Positions 9,063-16,124 of a stretch of DNA of 64,000 bases are shown here, piece after piece (the first letter of the stretch is position 1; every line of letters starts with the position of its first letter). The notes under the pieces are model-generated. The model was not told the origin of the DNA. It saw only the letters and a list, made by a program, of their open reading frames with translations, and did no database searches. The stretch comes from Gammaproteobacteria bacterium (lineage in GTDB: Bacteria; Pseudomonadota; Gammaproteobacteria; Pseudomonadales; Cellvibrionaceae). The DNA lies in the NCBI GenBank assembly GCA_004172865.1, contig SEBV01000020.1:41006-105005 (forward strand). Direction: 5' to 3'. Position numbers and translations under genes: made by a program.

Positions 9063-10565
9063 ATGGCCGAACACACAGCAGTGAATTCTATTCGTAAAAT
9101 CGTCATCGCAGGCGGTGGTACTTCAGGTTGGTTAGCTGCAGCAGCAATCTCCAAAATACTCGGAAAAAATCTCGATGTTACTCTGATTGAATCGCCAGAA
9201 ATTGGGCGAATTGGCGTGGGCGAGGCAACCATACCCACCCTGCGCGTATTTCATAAACTGTTGGGCATTAATGAGCGCGAGCTCATGGCGCATGTTCAAG
9301 GAACCTTTAAGTTAGGGATTGAATTTAGTAACTGGGCTAACAAAGGCGATAAATACTTTCACTCTTTTGGGCTTACGGGAAAAGATTGTTGGGCCTGCCA
9401 ATTTCAGCATTTTTGGCTGGCGGGAAAAAAGTACGGTATCAAGGTTCCCTTTGGCGATTACTGTCCTGAATCCAAAGCTGCGCGTTTGGAAAAATGCAGT
9501 GGCGAAGAAGACGGCGTTAATTATGCCTATCATTTAGATGCAACTTTATACGCAGATTTTTTAAAAAACTTTTCCATAAAACACGGCGCCAAACATGTCG
9601 AAGGATTAATTGAAAAAGTTATAGTTTCTCCCGAAAATGGTTTTATTAAATCCTTGTTATTGAAAGATGGACGGGAAATAGAAGGCGATTTATTTCTGGA
9701 TTGCACCGGCTTCAGAGCAATGCTTATCGACGGGGCTTTAAATACGTCCTGGGAGCCCTATGGTCATTATCTTCCCTGTGACTCTGCAATTGCGCTGCAA
9801 ACTGAATTAGTGCGCGCACCCAGACCTTACACCCAATCAATAGCGCACGACTTTGGATGGCAATGGCGTATTCCGCTTCAGCACAGAGCGGGAAATGGTA
9901 TGGTTTATTCAAGCCGCCACGTTTCAGATGACGAAGCAATGGCTACGCTGATGAAAAACCTGGAAGGCCGCCCTGTTACCGAACCGCGCGTGATTAAATA
10001 TAAAACGGGCCGTCGAACGAAAGCATGGAATAAAAACTGTATTGCGGTTGGGCTTACCGCAAGTTTTATTGAGCCACTTGAATCTACCTCGATTCATTTA
10101 GCCATGTCTGCAATTTATCGCTTGATGAGATATTTTCCGCAAAATGAAATTTCAATGTCGAATGTGGATGAATTTAATAAGCAGTCAGCTGAAGAAACTG
10201 ATCGCGCACGCAATTTTGTTATTTTGCATTATCACGCAACGCAAAGAGATGACTCAGAATTTTGGCGCTACGTTAAAAATATGGAGATACCCGAGGCTTT
10301 GGCGCATCGCGTGCAGCTATTTAAAGATACGGCAGCAATTGCACTGGAAGAGAAAGAATTATTCCTCAATGATTCCTGGGTTCAGGTAATGATGGGACAA
10401 GGTATTATGCCGGGCGCATATCACCCTATTGCAGATGTGATGGGTGAAATGGAGCTGAAAAACTTCTTAGGATATTTGAAAGATAGCGTAGGTGAAAAAG
10501 TAGCGGCAATGCCAACGCATCAACAATTTATCAATAAGTATTGTAAGGCAGCTGCGCCGATGTAA
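9063..10565 (+). CDS. Flavin-dependent (tryptophan-type) halogenase family protein 1
   Basis: A 500-residue protein of the flavin-dependent halogenase family. The FAD-binding GGGTSGW motif is near residues 17-23, followed by GVGEATIPT at 51-59. Lys83 in TFKLGIEF occupies the place of the catalytic lysine of PrnA-type halogenases, and the diagnostic WxWxIP motif is at 266-271. The EPLES segment near 337-341 carries the second conserved glutamate. No signal peptide is seen. Free-standing halogenases of this type beside TBDR and SapC genes are frequent in carbohydrate-utilising bacteria, but their substrates are unknown. Tryptophan itself is only a name inherited from the family; nothing here indicates antibiotic biosynthesis. 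Confidence 0.9.
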   Translation: MAEHTAVNSIRKIVIAGGGTSGWLAAAAISKILGKNLDVTLIESPEIGRIGVGEATIPTLRVFHKLLGINERELMAHVQGTFKLGIEFSNWANKGDKYFHSFGLTGKDCWACQFQHFWLAGKKYGIKVPFGDYCPESKAARLEKCSGEEDGVNYAYHLDATLYADFLKNFSIKHGAKHVEGLIEKVIVSPENGFIKSLLLKDGREIEGDLFLDCTGFRAMLIDGALNTSWEPYGHYLPCDSAIALQTELVRAPRPYTQSIAHDFGWQWRIPLQHRAGNGMVYSSRHVSDDEAMATLMKNLEGRPVTEPRVIKYKTGRRTKAWNKNCIAVGLTASFIEPLESTSIHLAMSAIYRLMRYFPQNEISMSNVDEFNKQSAEETDRARNFVILHYHATQRDDSEFWRYVKNMEIPEALAHRVQLFKDTAAIALEEKELFLNDSWVQVMMGQGIMPGAYHPIADVMGEMELKNFLGYLKDSVGEKVAAMPTHQQFINKYCKAAAPM

Positions 10566-10572
10566 TAAAAAA

Positions 10573-10592
10573 TTTTGCACACAGATGCAAAA
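10573..10592 (+). promoter_or_regulatory. Small intercistronic hairpin
   Basis: TTTTGCA and TGCAAAA form a perfect 7-bp stem with a CACAGA loop between halogenase 1 and the DUF6445-like gene. It ends about 18 bases before the AGAGAG ribosome-binding site of the next gene. Confidence 0.35.
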
Positions 10593-10618
10593 ATGTTGAA
10601 CAAGATATAGAGAGTTGT

Positions 10619-11326
10619 ATGGAACCGATTGTGTATGAGCTTTGCGAAGATGCAAATATCGACTGTTTTAGAACTGGTGATGAACAGCAGGAAATTCTGC
10701 TCGTTGATAACTATCTTAAAGGCGCTTCAGCTTTAAAGGAGCGTGCGATACAGGAAAATAATTTTGCGCGCGCCGATTCTTTTTATCCTGGCGTACGCAT
10801 GCATGTTCCGCAAGAATATACATTTTCCATTGTTAAAAATCTTGGCTTCTTTATGGAGAAATTTTTTCAGTTGGAAGTACGACAAATCAAAAGTGCTGTT
10901 TCCAAATTTTCAATAGTAACAACTCCCGCGAATAATCTGGATTTGTTGCAACGTATTCCTCATTTCGATTCTCCGTCGCGCAAAGGTTTAGCCGTTGTAC
11001 ATTATCTACAAACAATTCCTAATATGGGGACCTCCCTGTATCGCCATAAGCCAACAAACTTTGAATATATTGATGAGCAACGTCATTCAAGTTATATGGC
11101 TAAGATAGAAGAAACATTTCCCAACGAAGATAAATATCCGCAAGGCTACATAAACGGTTCTACCGATCAATTTGAAGAAATAGCGTCTGTCGATGCAGTA
11201 TTTAATCGTTTGTTGATGTACAGAGGAACAAGTCTTCACTCAGGAAAAATTGGCAAAGATTATAATTTTGATCCCAGTCCGGCTACGGGCCGACTCACGC
11301 TCACTTCGTTTTTTGAATTTAGATAA
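10619..11326 (+). CDS. DUF6445-like protein, possible Fe(II)/2-oxoglutarate oxygenase fold
   Basis: A 235-residue protein starting at an ATG with AGAGAG upstream. It carries a possible iron triad: His115-x-Asp117 in RIPHFDSPSR and His207 in YRGTSLHSG, with Arg225 in GRLTLTSFFEF at the spot where 2-oxoglutarate enzymes bind the co-substrate. This is the order expected of a double-stranded beta-helix hydroxylase. I recall DUF6445 proteins in the same TBDR/halogenase neighbourhoods, which fits its position between two halogenase genes. The enzymatic reading is an inference from spacing of residues only; it may be a non-catalytic cupin relative. Confidence 0.65.
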   Translation: MEPIVYELCEDANIDCFRTGDEQQEILLVDNYLKGASALKERAIQENNFARADSFYPGVRMHVPQEYTFSIVKNLGFFMEKFFQLEVRQIKSAVSKFSIVTTPANNLDLLQRIPHFDSPSRKGLAVVHYLQTIPNMGTSLYRHKPTNFEYIDEQRHSSYMAKIEETFPNEDKYPQGYINGSTDQFEEIASVDAVFNRLLMYRGTSLHSGKIGKDYNFDPSPATGRLTLTSFFEFR

Positions 11327-11548
11327 TGAGATATTTGAATTTGAAAAAGTTGGTAGCTGTCACAGTTATTTTTTAGAGAAAGAGGCTGCGTTAATAGTGA
11401 TAGTTGATCCACATAATCCACCATCGCTTTCGCCATAGTATTTTTTGATGCTGCCAAACCAAGATCTCTTCAGCACTTACCCTATAATCGCTCGCCAAAA
11501 AGATTTAAAACAAACCGCAAATCTAATAATGTTGAGTAGGGCATAAGT

Positions 11549-13036
11549 GTGAATAAGCAAACTATAAATCGGGTTGTTATTGCCGGCGGCGGTACAGCAG
11601 GCTGGATGGCAGCGGCAACGCTCACCAAATCGTTGGGGACGCAGTTAGAAGTGACCCTCATTGAATCCGATGAAATAGGAACTATTGGCGTCGGTGAAGC
11701 GACTATTCCTACCATGCTGAGTTTTCACCATTTGCTGGGAATTGATGAACAAGAGTTTATGAAGGCCGTGAATGGCAGCATAAAATTGGGCATAAGTTTT
11801 GAAAATTGGTTAGAACGTGGTGACAAATATATTCACTCTTTTGGCAAAACTGGAAAGGAATGTTGGGCGGGCGAGTTTCAACATTTTTGGTTGAAAGGCT
11901 TGGAACAAGGTATAGATGCTCCTTTTGGTGATTACTGTCTGGAGTTGCAGGCGGCCAAAGAAGGTAAGTTTGCAATTTCCAAAGACCCTTGGATCAATTA
12001 TGCCTATCACATGGACGCCACCGCATACGGAAAGTTTTTGCGTAAATTTAGCGAAAAGCTCGGCGCCAAACGTATCGAGGGTATGATCGAAAAAGTAAAT
12101 TTGAATATTGACACGGGTTTTATAGAGTCTCTGCAATTAAAATCCGGCCAGATAATTGAAGGTGATTTATTTATCGACTGCACCGGTTTTCGTAGTGTAT
12201 TAAGCGAGCAGGCATTACATACAGGTTATGAAGATTGGTCGAATTGGCTACCCTGTGACAGCGCTGTCGCTACGCAAGAAACGGCGGTAGCGCCGCCAAT
12301 TCCCCTGACGCGCGCTATAGCGCTGGATCATGGCTGGCAATGGAAGATTCCTTTGCAAAATCGTGTTGGCACTGGTCTGGTGTATAGCAGCCGTTATCAA
12401 TCTGACGACAATGCCAAGCAGACCTTGCTCGATAATCTTGAAGGCGAAGCATTCTTCGATCCTAAAGTTATCAAGTTTCGAACCGGGCGTCGCTTGAAAG
12501 GCTGGAATAAAAATTGTATTGCGATTGGACTGGCTGGCGGCTTTATTGAGCCATTGGAATCGACAACTATTTTCCTAATCAGCTCAAACCTGATTCGTCT
12601 TATGCGGTTATTTCCAATTAACGGTATCGAACAGGTACTTGTCGACGAGTTCAACAAACAAGCGAAGGCCGAAATTGAGTTAGTACGCGATTTTGTTGTG
12701 TTGCATTTTCATGCAACCAGACGTACTGATACCGCGTTTTGGCGGCACTGCCGCACCATGCCAATTCCAGATTCTTTGAGCAGTAGATTGGATTTATTTC
12801 TTGAGACTGGACGCATCTTCATAGGCGCTGAAGAACTGTTTAGGGTTGATTCCTGGACTCAGGTAATGATTGGGCAGGGGATTGTTCCAAAACAATATCA
12901 TCCAGTAGCCAATCTGATGGGCGACGATGAATTGCGTCGTTTCCTCAATGGTTACAGAGCGTCAATTCAAAATATAATTACCAAGCTTCCTATGCACGGT
13001 GACTTCCTTAAACACTATTGTCCTACCGAAATATAA
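11549..13036 (+). CDS. Flavin-dependent (tryptophan-type) halogenase family protein 2
   Basis: A 495-residue paralogue of halogenase 1 with GTG as start codon, preceded by GTAGGG. It has GGGTAGW near residue 13, GVGEATIPT near 48, Lys79 in SIKLGISF (the position of PrnA Lys79), a WQWKIP motif and the EPLES motif. It differs clearly from copy 1 across its length, so this is an old duplication, not a recent tandem copy. It is the last gene of the cassette, 222 bases after the DUF6445-like gene. Function beyond FADH2-dependent halogenation chemistry, assumed from the family, is unknown. Confidence 0.9.
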   Translation: MNKQTINRVVIAGGGTAGWMAAATLTKSLGTQLEVTLIESDEIGTIGVGEATIPTMLSFHHLLGIDEQEFMKAVNGSIKLGISFENWLERGDKYIHSFGKTGKECWAGEFQHFWLKGLEQGIDAPFGDYCLELQAAKEGKFAISKDPWINYAYHMDATAYGKFLRKFSEKLGAKRIEGMIEKVNLNIDTGFIESLQLKSGQIIEGDLFIDCTGFRSVLSEQALHTGYEDWSNWLPCDSAVATQETAVAPPIPLTRAIALDHGWQWKIPLQNRVGTGLVYSSRYQSDDNAKQTLLDNLEGEAFFDPKVIKFRTGRRLKGWNKNCIAIGLAGGFIEPLESTTIFLISSNLIRLMRLFPINGIEQVLVDEFNKQAKAEIELVRDFVVLHFHATRRTDTAFWRHCRTMPIPDSLSSRLDLFLETGRIFIGAEELFRVDSWTQVMIGQGIVPKQYHPVANLMGDDELRRFLNGYRASIQNIITKLPMHGDFLKHYCPTEI

Positions 13037-13054
13037 TTTCCTACGAAATTATCC

Positions 13055-13098
13055 TGAGAACCAGAAGAGGACAAAAAATTGTCCTCTTCTGGTTCTCA
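13055..13098. repeat. Perfect 20-bp inverted repeat with AAAA loop
   Basis: TGAGAACCAGAAGAGGACAA (13055-13074) and its exact complement (13079-13098) flank four A residues. It starts 18 bases after the halogenase 2 stop. There is no downstream T-run on the plus strand, which is unusual for an intrinsic terminator. It would form a very stable RNA hairpin at the 3' end of the cassette mRNA. Confidence 0.75.
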
Positions 13099-13262
13099 AA
13101 AATTACCGCTTCATCAAATTTTTCTGATCTGCAAATACGTCGGGATTTACTCGCCGACTATTTATTCATAGCCGCCAAATTAAAACGCCTTATAGGGATA
13201 ACTTGAATCGCTTCTTCATGCCTCTGTAAACACTAAGCGTTCGAAAAAATTCCAAGTAACAA

Positions 13263-13577
13263 ACCTGAATCGCTTTTGATTCGTTAAAAGTGAACAGGCC
13301 CACGTTGTAATAACAACGAAAGTGGGACGACTGAGACCATTCCTCTGGGCCATCATCAACCCATAATTATTATCAGCAGTGAACAGCGTTACTAAGAATT
13401 TTCTTTAAGGCCATCTTAAACCCTAATCAAAATCAGGCCTTAAAAAACCGAACCTAAGTACGGGTCAGGCCGTATTTTGGTGTTAGCAAGTATGTGCCGG
13501 CGTGCGCTTTTTTAGCCAGCCAACCCTTTTCATTCTTGTTAGCTCTCCTTGTAGCCCCCTTTTTTGGGGGCTTTTTT
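13263..13577 (+). ncRNA. Candidate structured RNA or long leader upstream of GH3
   Basis: Several stems can be drawn in order: GAATC/GATTC (13267-13284), CCCAC with an inner GTTGT/ACAAC and GTGGG (about 13299-13326), a competing GGCCCA/TGGGCC pair (13297-13302, 13346-13351), a 9-bp perfect pair TTTAAGGCC/GGCCTTAAA (13404-13412, 13436-13444) and TACGG/CCGTA. The series ends in a strong terminator at 13553-13577. No protein frame covers it. It could be a free sRNA or a terminator-controlled leader for the GH3/GH16 operon. I do not recognise the family, and the structure is a hand reading. Confidence 0.35.
13553..13577 (+). terminator. Strong intrinsic terminator just before GH3
   Basis: AGCCCCC and GGGGGCT pair around a T6 loop and are followed by TTTTT. 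There is no annotated gene for it to terminate within the preceding 500 bases, which is why a non-coding transcript is suspected. Confidence 0.85.
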
Positions 13578-13620
13578 CGCATACATCCTATTTGACCGGC
13601 CGATCTTTGGTGAAACTTTT

Positions 13621-16044
13621 ATGACGCATTTTTTGAAACGACATTTGCAGCTTTTGGCGGGCCTTACGGCATGCGCATTTTTGTTGGAAGCTTGCGAGTA
13701 TCCAGCAGCGAAAACCAATACAGCAGTGCCTGTTAAGGTAAGTGCTACAGAAGGCGTCAAACATAATCCTTCACTTTGGCCGCAGCCGGTTAGCAAAGTG
13801 GCAAAAGATCCTGCGGTCGAAAAAAAGATTGATGCCCTTATCGCGAAAATGACCATCGAGCAAAAAGTCGGGCAAACTATTCAACCGGAAATTCGCAGCA
13901 TAAGTCTTGCGGATATTAAAAAATATCACATAGGTTCTGTCTTAAATGGCGGCGGGGCATTTCCAAATAACAACAAATTATCCAAAGCTGAAGATTGGGT
14001 TGCATTGGCAGATGGCTTTTATAAAGCGTCAATGGAGCCAGCTGAAAACGGCGTCGCCATTCCTATTATGTGGGGCACGGATGCAGTACACGGCCACAAC
14101 AACGTCGTAGGTGCAACGCTCTATCCGCACAACATTGCGTTGGGCGCGACACACAACCCCGAGCTGATGAAAAAAATCGGCGCTGCAACGGCAAGTGAAA
14201 TTGCGGTAACCGGAATTGGTTGGAGCTTTGCGCCAACTGTTGCGGTTGTGCGTGATGATCGCTGGGGCCGCACTTACGAATCCTATTCTGAAAACCCTGA
14301 ACTCGTAAAATCCTACGCGGGGAAAATGGTTGAAGGTTTACAGGGCACCGCAAATACGCCGGACTTTTTATCAGCGAATCATGTAATAGGTACCGCAAAA
14401 CACTTTCTCGGCGATGGTGGAACCAAAGGCGGAATTGATCGCGGTAATACCGATATTAGCGAAGAAGAATTGGTAAAAATTCACGCGCAAGGTTATGTCA
14501 CCGCAATTGAAGCGGGCGTGCAAACCATAATGGCTTCTTTCAATAGTTGGCAAGGCGACCGCATGCACGGTCATCACTATTTATTAACCGATATTTTAAA
14601 AAATCGCATGGGTTTCGATGGTTTGGTCGTTGGCGATTGGAACGGACATGAATTTGTTTCTGGTTGCACTAAAAATAATTGCGCACCGGCATTCAATGCG
14701 GGCGTCGATATTATTATGGTGCCCGATGACTGGAAATTGCTGTACGAAAATTCCGTAGCGCAAGTTAAAAACGGTGTAATTTCGCAATCGCGTTTAGACG
14801 ATGCCGTGCGCAGAATTTTGCGTGTAAAAATTCGCGCCGGTTTGTTTGAAGCGGGTGCGCCATCCAAGCATGCCTTGTCCGGTAAAAATGAATTATTGGG
14901 TTCAGCTGAGCATCGCGCTATTGCACGTCAAGCGGTGAGAGAATCGCTGGTGTTGCTAAAAAATAAAAATAATTTGTTACCGATTAAAGCGGGCAGCAAA
15001 ATTTTAATCGCGGGAGATGGTGCGGATAACATCGGCAAGCAAGCGGGTGGCTGGAGTATTTCGTGGCAAGGCACTGGCAATGTAAATAGCGATTTCCCGG
15101 GTGCAACGTCTATTTACAAAGGCATCGCCGACGCAGCAAAAGCTAACGGCAGTAAAGTGACCTTGAACGAGAGCGGTGATTACACGCAAAAACCGGATGT
15201 TGCTGTGGTTGTGTTCGGTGAAAATCCTTACGCCGAAATGCAAGGCGATATTAATAAATTGGATTACGCCTCCGACAAAGAATTAAAACTGCTGCAGAAA
15301 TTTAAAGCGCAAGGCGATGCAAAAAATAAAGCGCGTTTTGATTTCACAGGAAAGTTATCTTTCTCTTGGCCTTCATCGCCAGATCAAACTCCGTTGAATG
15401 TTGGTCAGGAAAATTATGCACCACTGTTTGCTTACGGTTATGGTTTAACGTACGCCGATAAAAATACGTTGGCTGACGATTTATCTGAATCGGCACAAAC
15501 TGCAAAAAAATCATCTGAAACTTTGGAAGTATTTAAAAGCCGTAGCATTGATCCGTGGCAATTAACCTTAACGGATAATCTCAATAACACTAAAGTTGTG
15601 ACCGCAAGTGTAGTGACTTTGGGTGCAGTTAATTACCGCGCAGTTGATCGTTTGGTACAGGAAGATTCTGTGCAATTGCAATGGTCTGGCAAAGCGCAAG
15701 CAAGCGCTGGTTTTATTGCCAAAGAGCGCGTTGATTCTTCTTCATTGCCAGAGAAATCGGCGCTGGTGTTTGATGTAAAAGTTGATAAAAAACCTACCGC
15801 GGATGTAAAACTTTCGTTGAGCTGCGGTGCAGATTGCGGCGCTGAAAAATCTATTACCGATATTTTGCAAGCTGCAAATCCAGGGCAATGGCAAACAGTT
15901 TCATTGAGCTTGAATTGCTTCAAAAAAGTAAAACTAGATATGTTGTTGTCACCTTTCACGCTTAGTACTGCAGGCGAACTTAATCTAAGCCTGCATCATA
16001 TACGCATAGAAGCAAGTGCTACACCCGTTGTAAGTTGTCAGTAA
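13621..16044 (+). CDS. GH3 exo-beta-glucosidase lipoprotein with internal deletion
   Basis: An 807-residue GH3 enzyme of the ExoP/Cel3A type, expected to release glucose from beta-1,3/1,4-glucans or cello-oligosaccharides. The ATG at 13621 is chosen because the longer frame starts inside the terminator and this ATG opens a lipoprotein signal (FLLEAC, Cys25). The nucleophile is Asp339 in VVGDWNGH; the second domain keeps GGWSISWQGTGN and NPYAEMQGD, which holds the usual acid/base glutamate. Right after LLQKFKAQG the protein jumps to DAKNKARFDFTGKLSFSWP. Relatives have about 45-50 residues here, including an SGRPLWVN-like and a WLPG(S/T)EG-like motif. A C-terminal ExoP-type beta-sandwich follows (about 640-807). 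Activity is therefore uncertain. Confidence 0.88.
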   Translation: MTHFLKRHLQLLAGLTACAFLLEACEYPAAKTNTAVPVKVSATEGVKHNPSLWPQPVSKVAKDPAVEKKIDALIAKMTIEQKVGQTIQPEIRSISLADIKKYHIGSVLNGGGAFPNNNKLSKAEDWVALADGFYKASMEPAENGVAIPIMWGTDAVHGHNNVVGATLYPHNIALGATHNPELMKKIGAATASEIAVTGIGWSFAPTVAVVRDDRWGRTYESYSENPELVKSYAGKMVEGLQGTANTPDFLSANHVIGTAKHFLGDGGTKGGIDRGNTDISEEELVKIHAQGYVTAIEAGVQTIMASFNSWQGDRMHGHHYLLTDILKNRMGFDGLVVGDWNGHEFVSGCTKNNCAPAFNAGVDIIMVPDDWKLLYENSVAQVKNGVISQSRLDDAVRRILRVKIRAGLFEAGAPSKHALSGKNELLGSAEHRAIARQAVRESLVLLKNKNNLLPIKAGSKILIAGDGADNIGKQAGGWSISWQGTGNVNSDFPGATSIYKGIADAAKANGSKVTLNESGDYTQKPDVAVVVFGENPYAEMQGDINKLDYASDKELKLLQKFKAQGDAKNKARFDFTGKLSFSWPSSPDQTPLNVGQENYAPLFAYGYGLTYADKNTLADDLSESAQTAKKSSETLEVFKSRSIDPWQLTLTDNLNNTKVVTASVVTLGAVNYRAVDRLVQEDSVQLQWSGKAQASAGFIAKERVDSSSLPEKSALVFDVKVDKKPTADVKLSLSCGADCGAEKSITDILQAANPGQWQTVSLSLNCFKKVKLDMLLSPFTLSTAGELNLSLHHIRIEASATPVVSCQ

Positions 16045-16124
16045 TATTTTTAAAAAATAATTCAGGCGCGGATTTATTCGCGCCTGAAAATAATAATGTA
16101 ATAAAAAAAGCGGAGATCCATACG

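Larger units (their letters stand above)
13037..13620 (+). other. 584-base gene-free spacer, cassette end to GH3
   Basis: No open frame looks like a gene. The stretch holds a perfect 20-bp hairpin at its left end, a series of smaller inverted repeats, and a strong terminator 44 bases before the GH3 start codon. The hairpin and the candidate RNA are listed separately. Confidence 0.7.

Noticed and set aside
12257..12268. A second GACAGCGCTGTC palindrome.
   Set aside because: It lies inside the halogenase 2 coding region, where the codons for Asp-Ser-Ala-Val explain it; there is no promoter nearby.
9063..13036. Reading the halogenases as part of an antibiotic gene cluster.
   Set aside because: No NRPS, PKS, tryptophan-modifying or resistance genes are near; the setting is a receptor/SapC cassette.
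13018..13206. 62-codon open frame after halogenase 2.
   Set aside because: It runs through the perfect 20-bp hairpin, overlaps the halogenase end and has no recognisable features.
13297..13345. CGAAAGTGGGACG resembles part of the c-di-GMP-I (GEMM) riboswitch, and CTGAGA resembles a TPP riboswitch motif.
   Set aside because: The GEMM GGCAAACC strand and the receptor helix are missing, and none of the other TPP consensus blocks follows. The words alone are too short.
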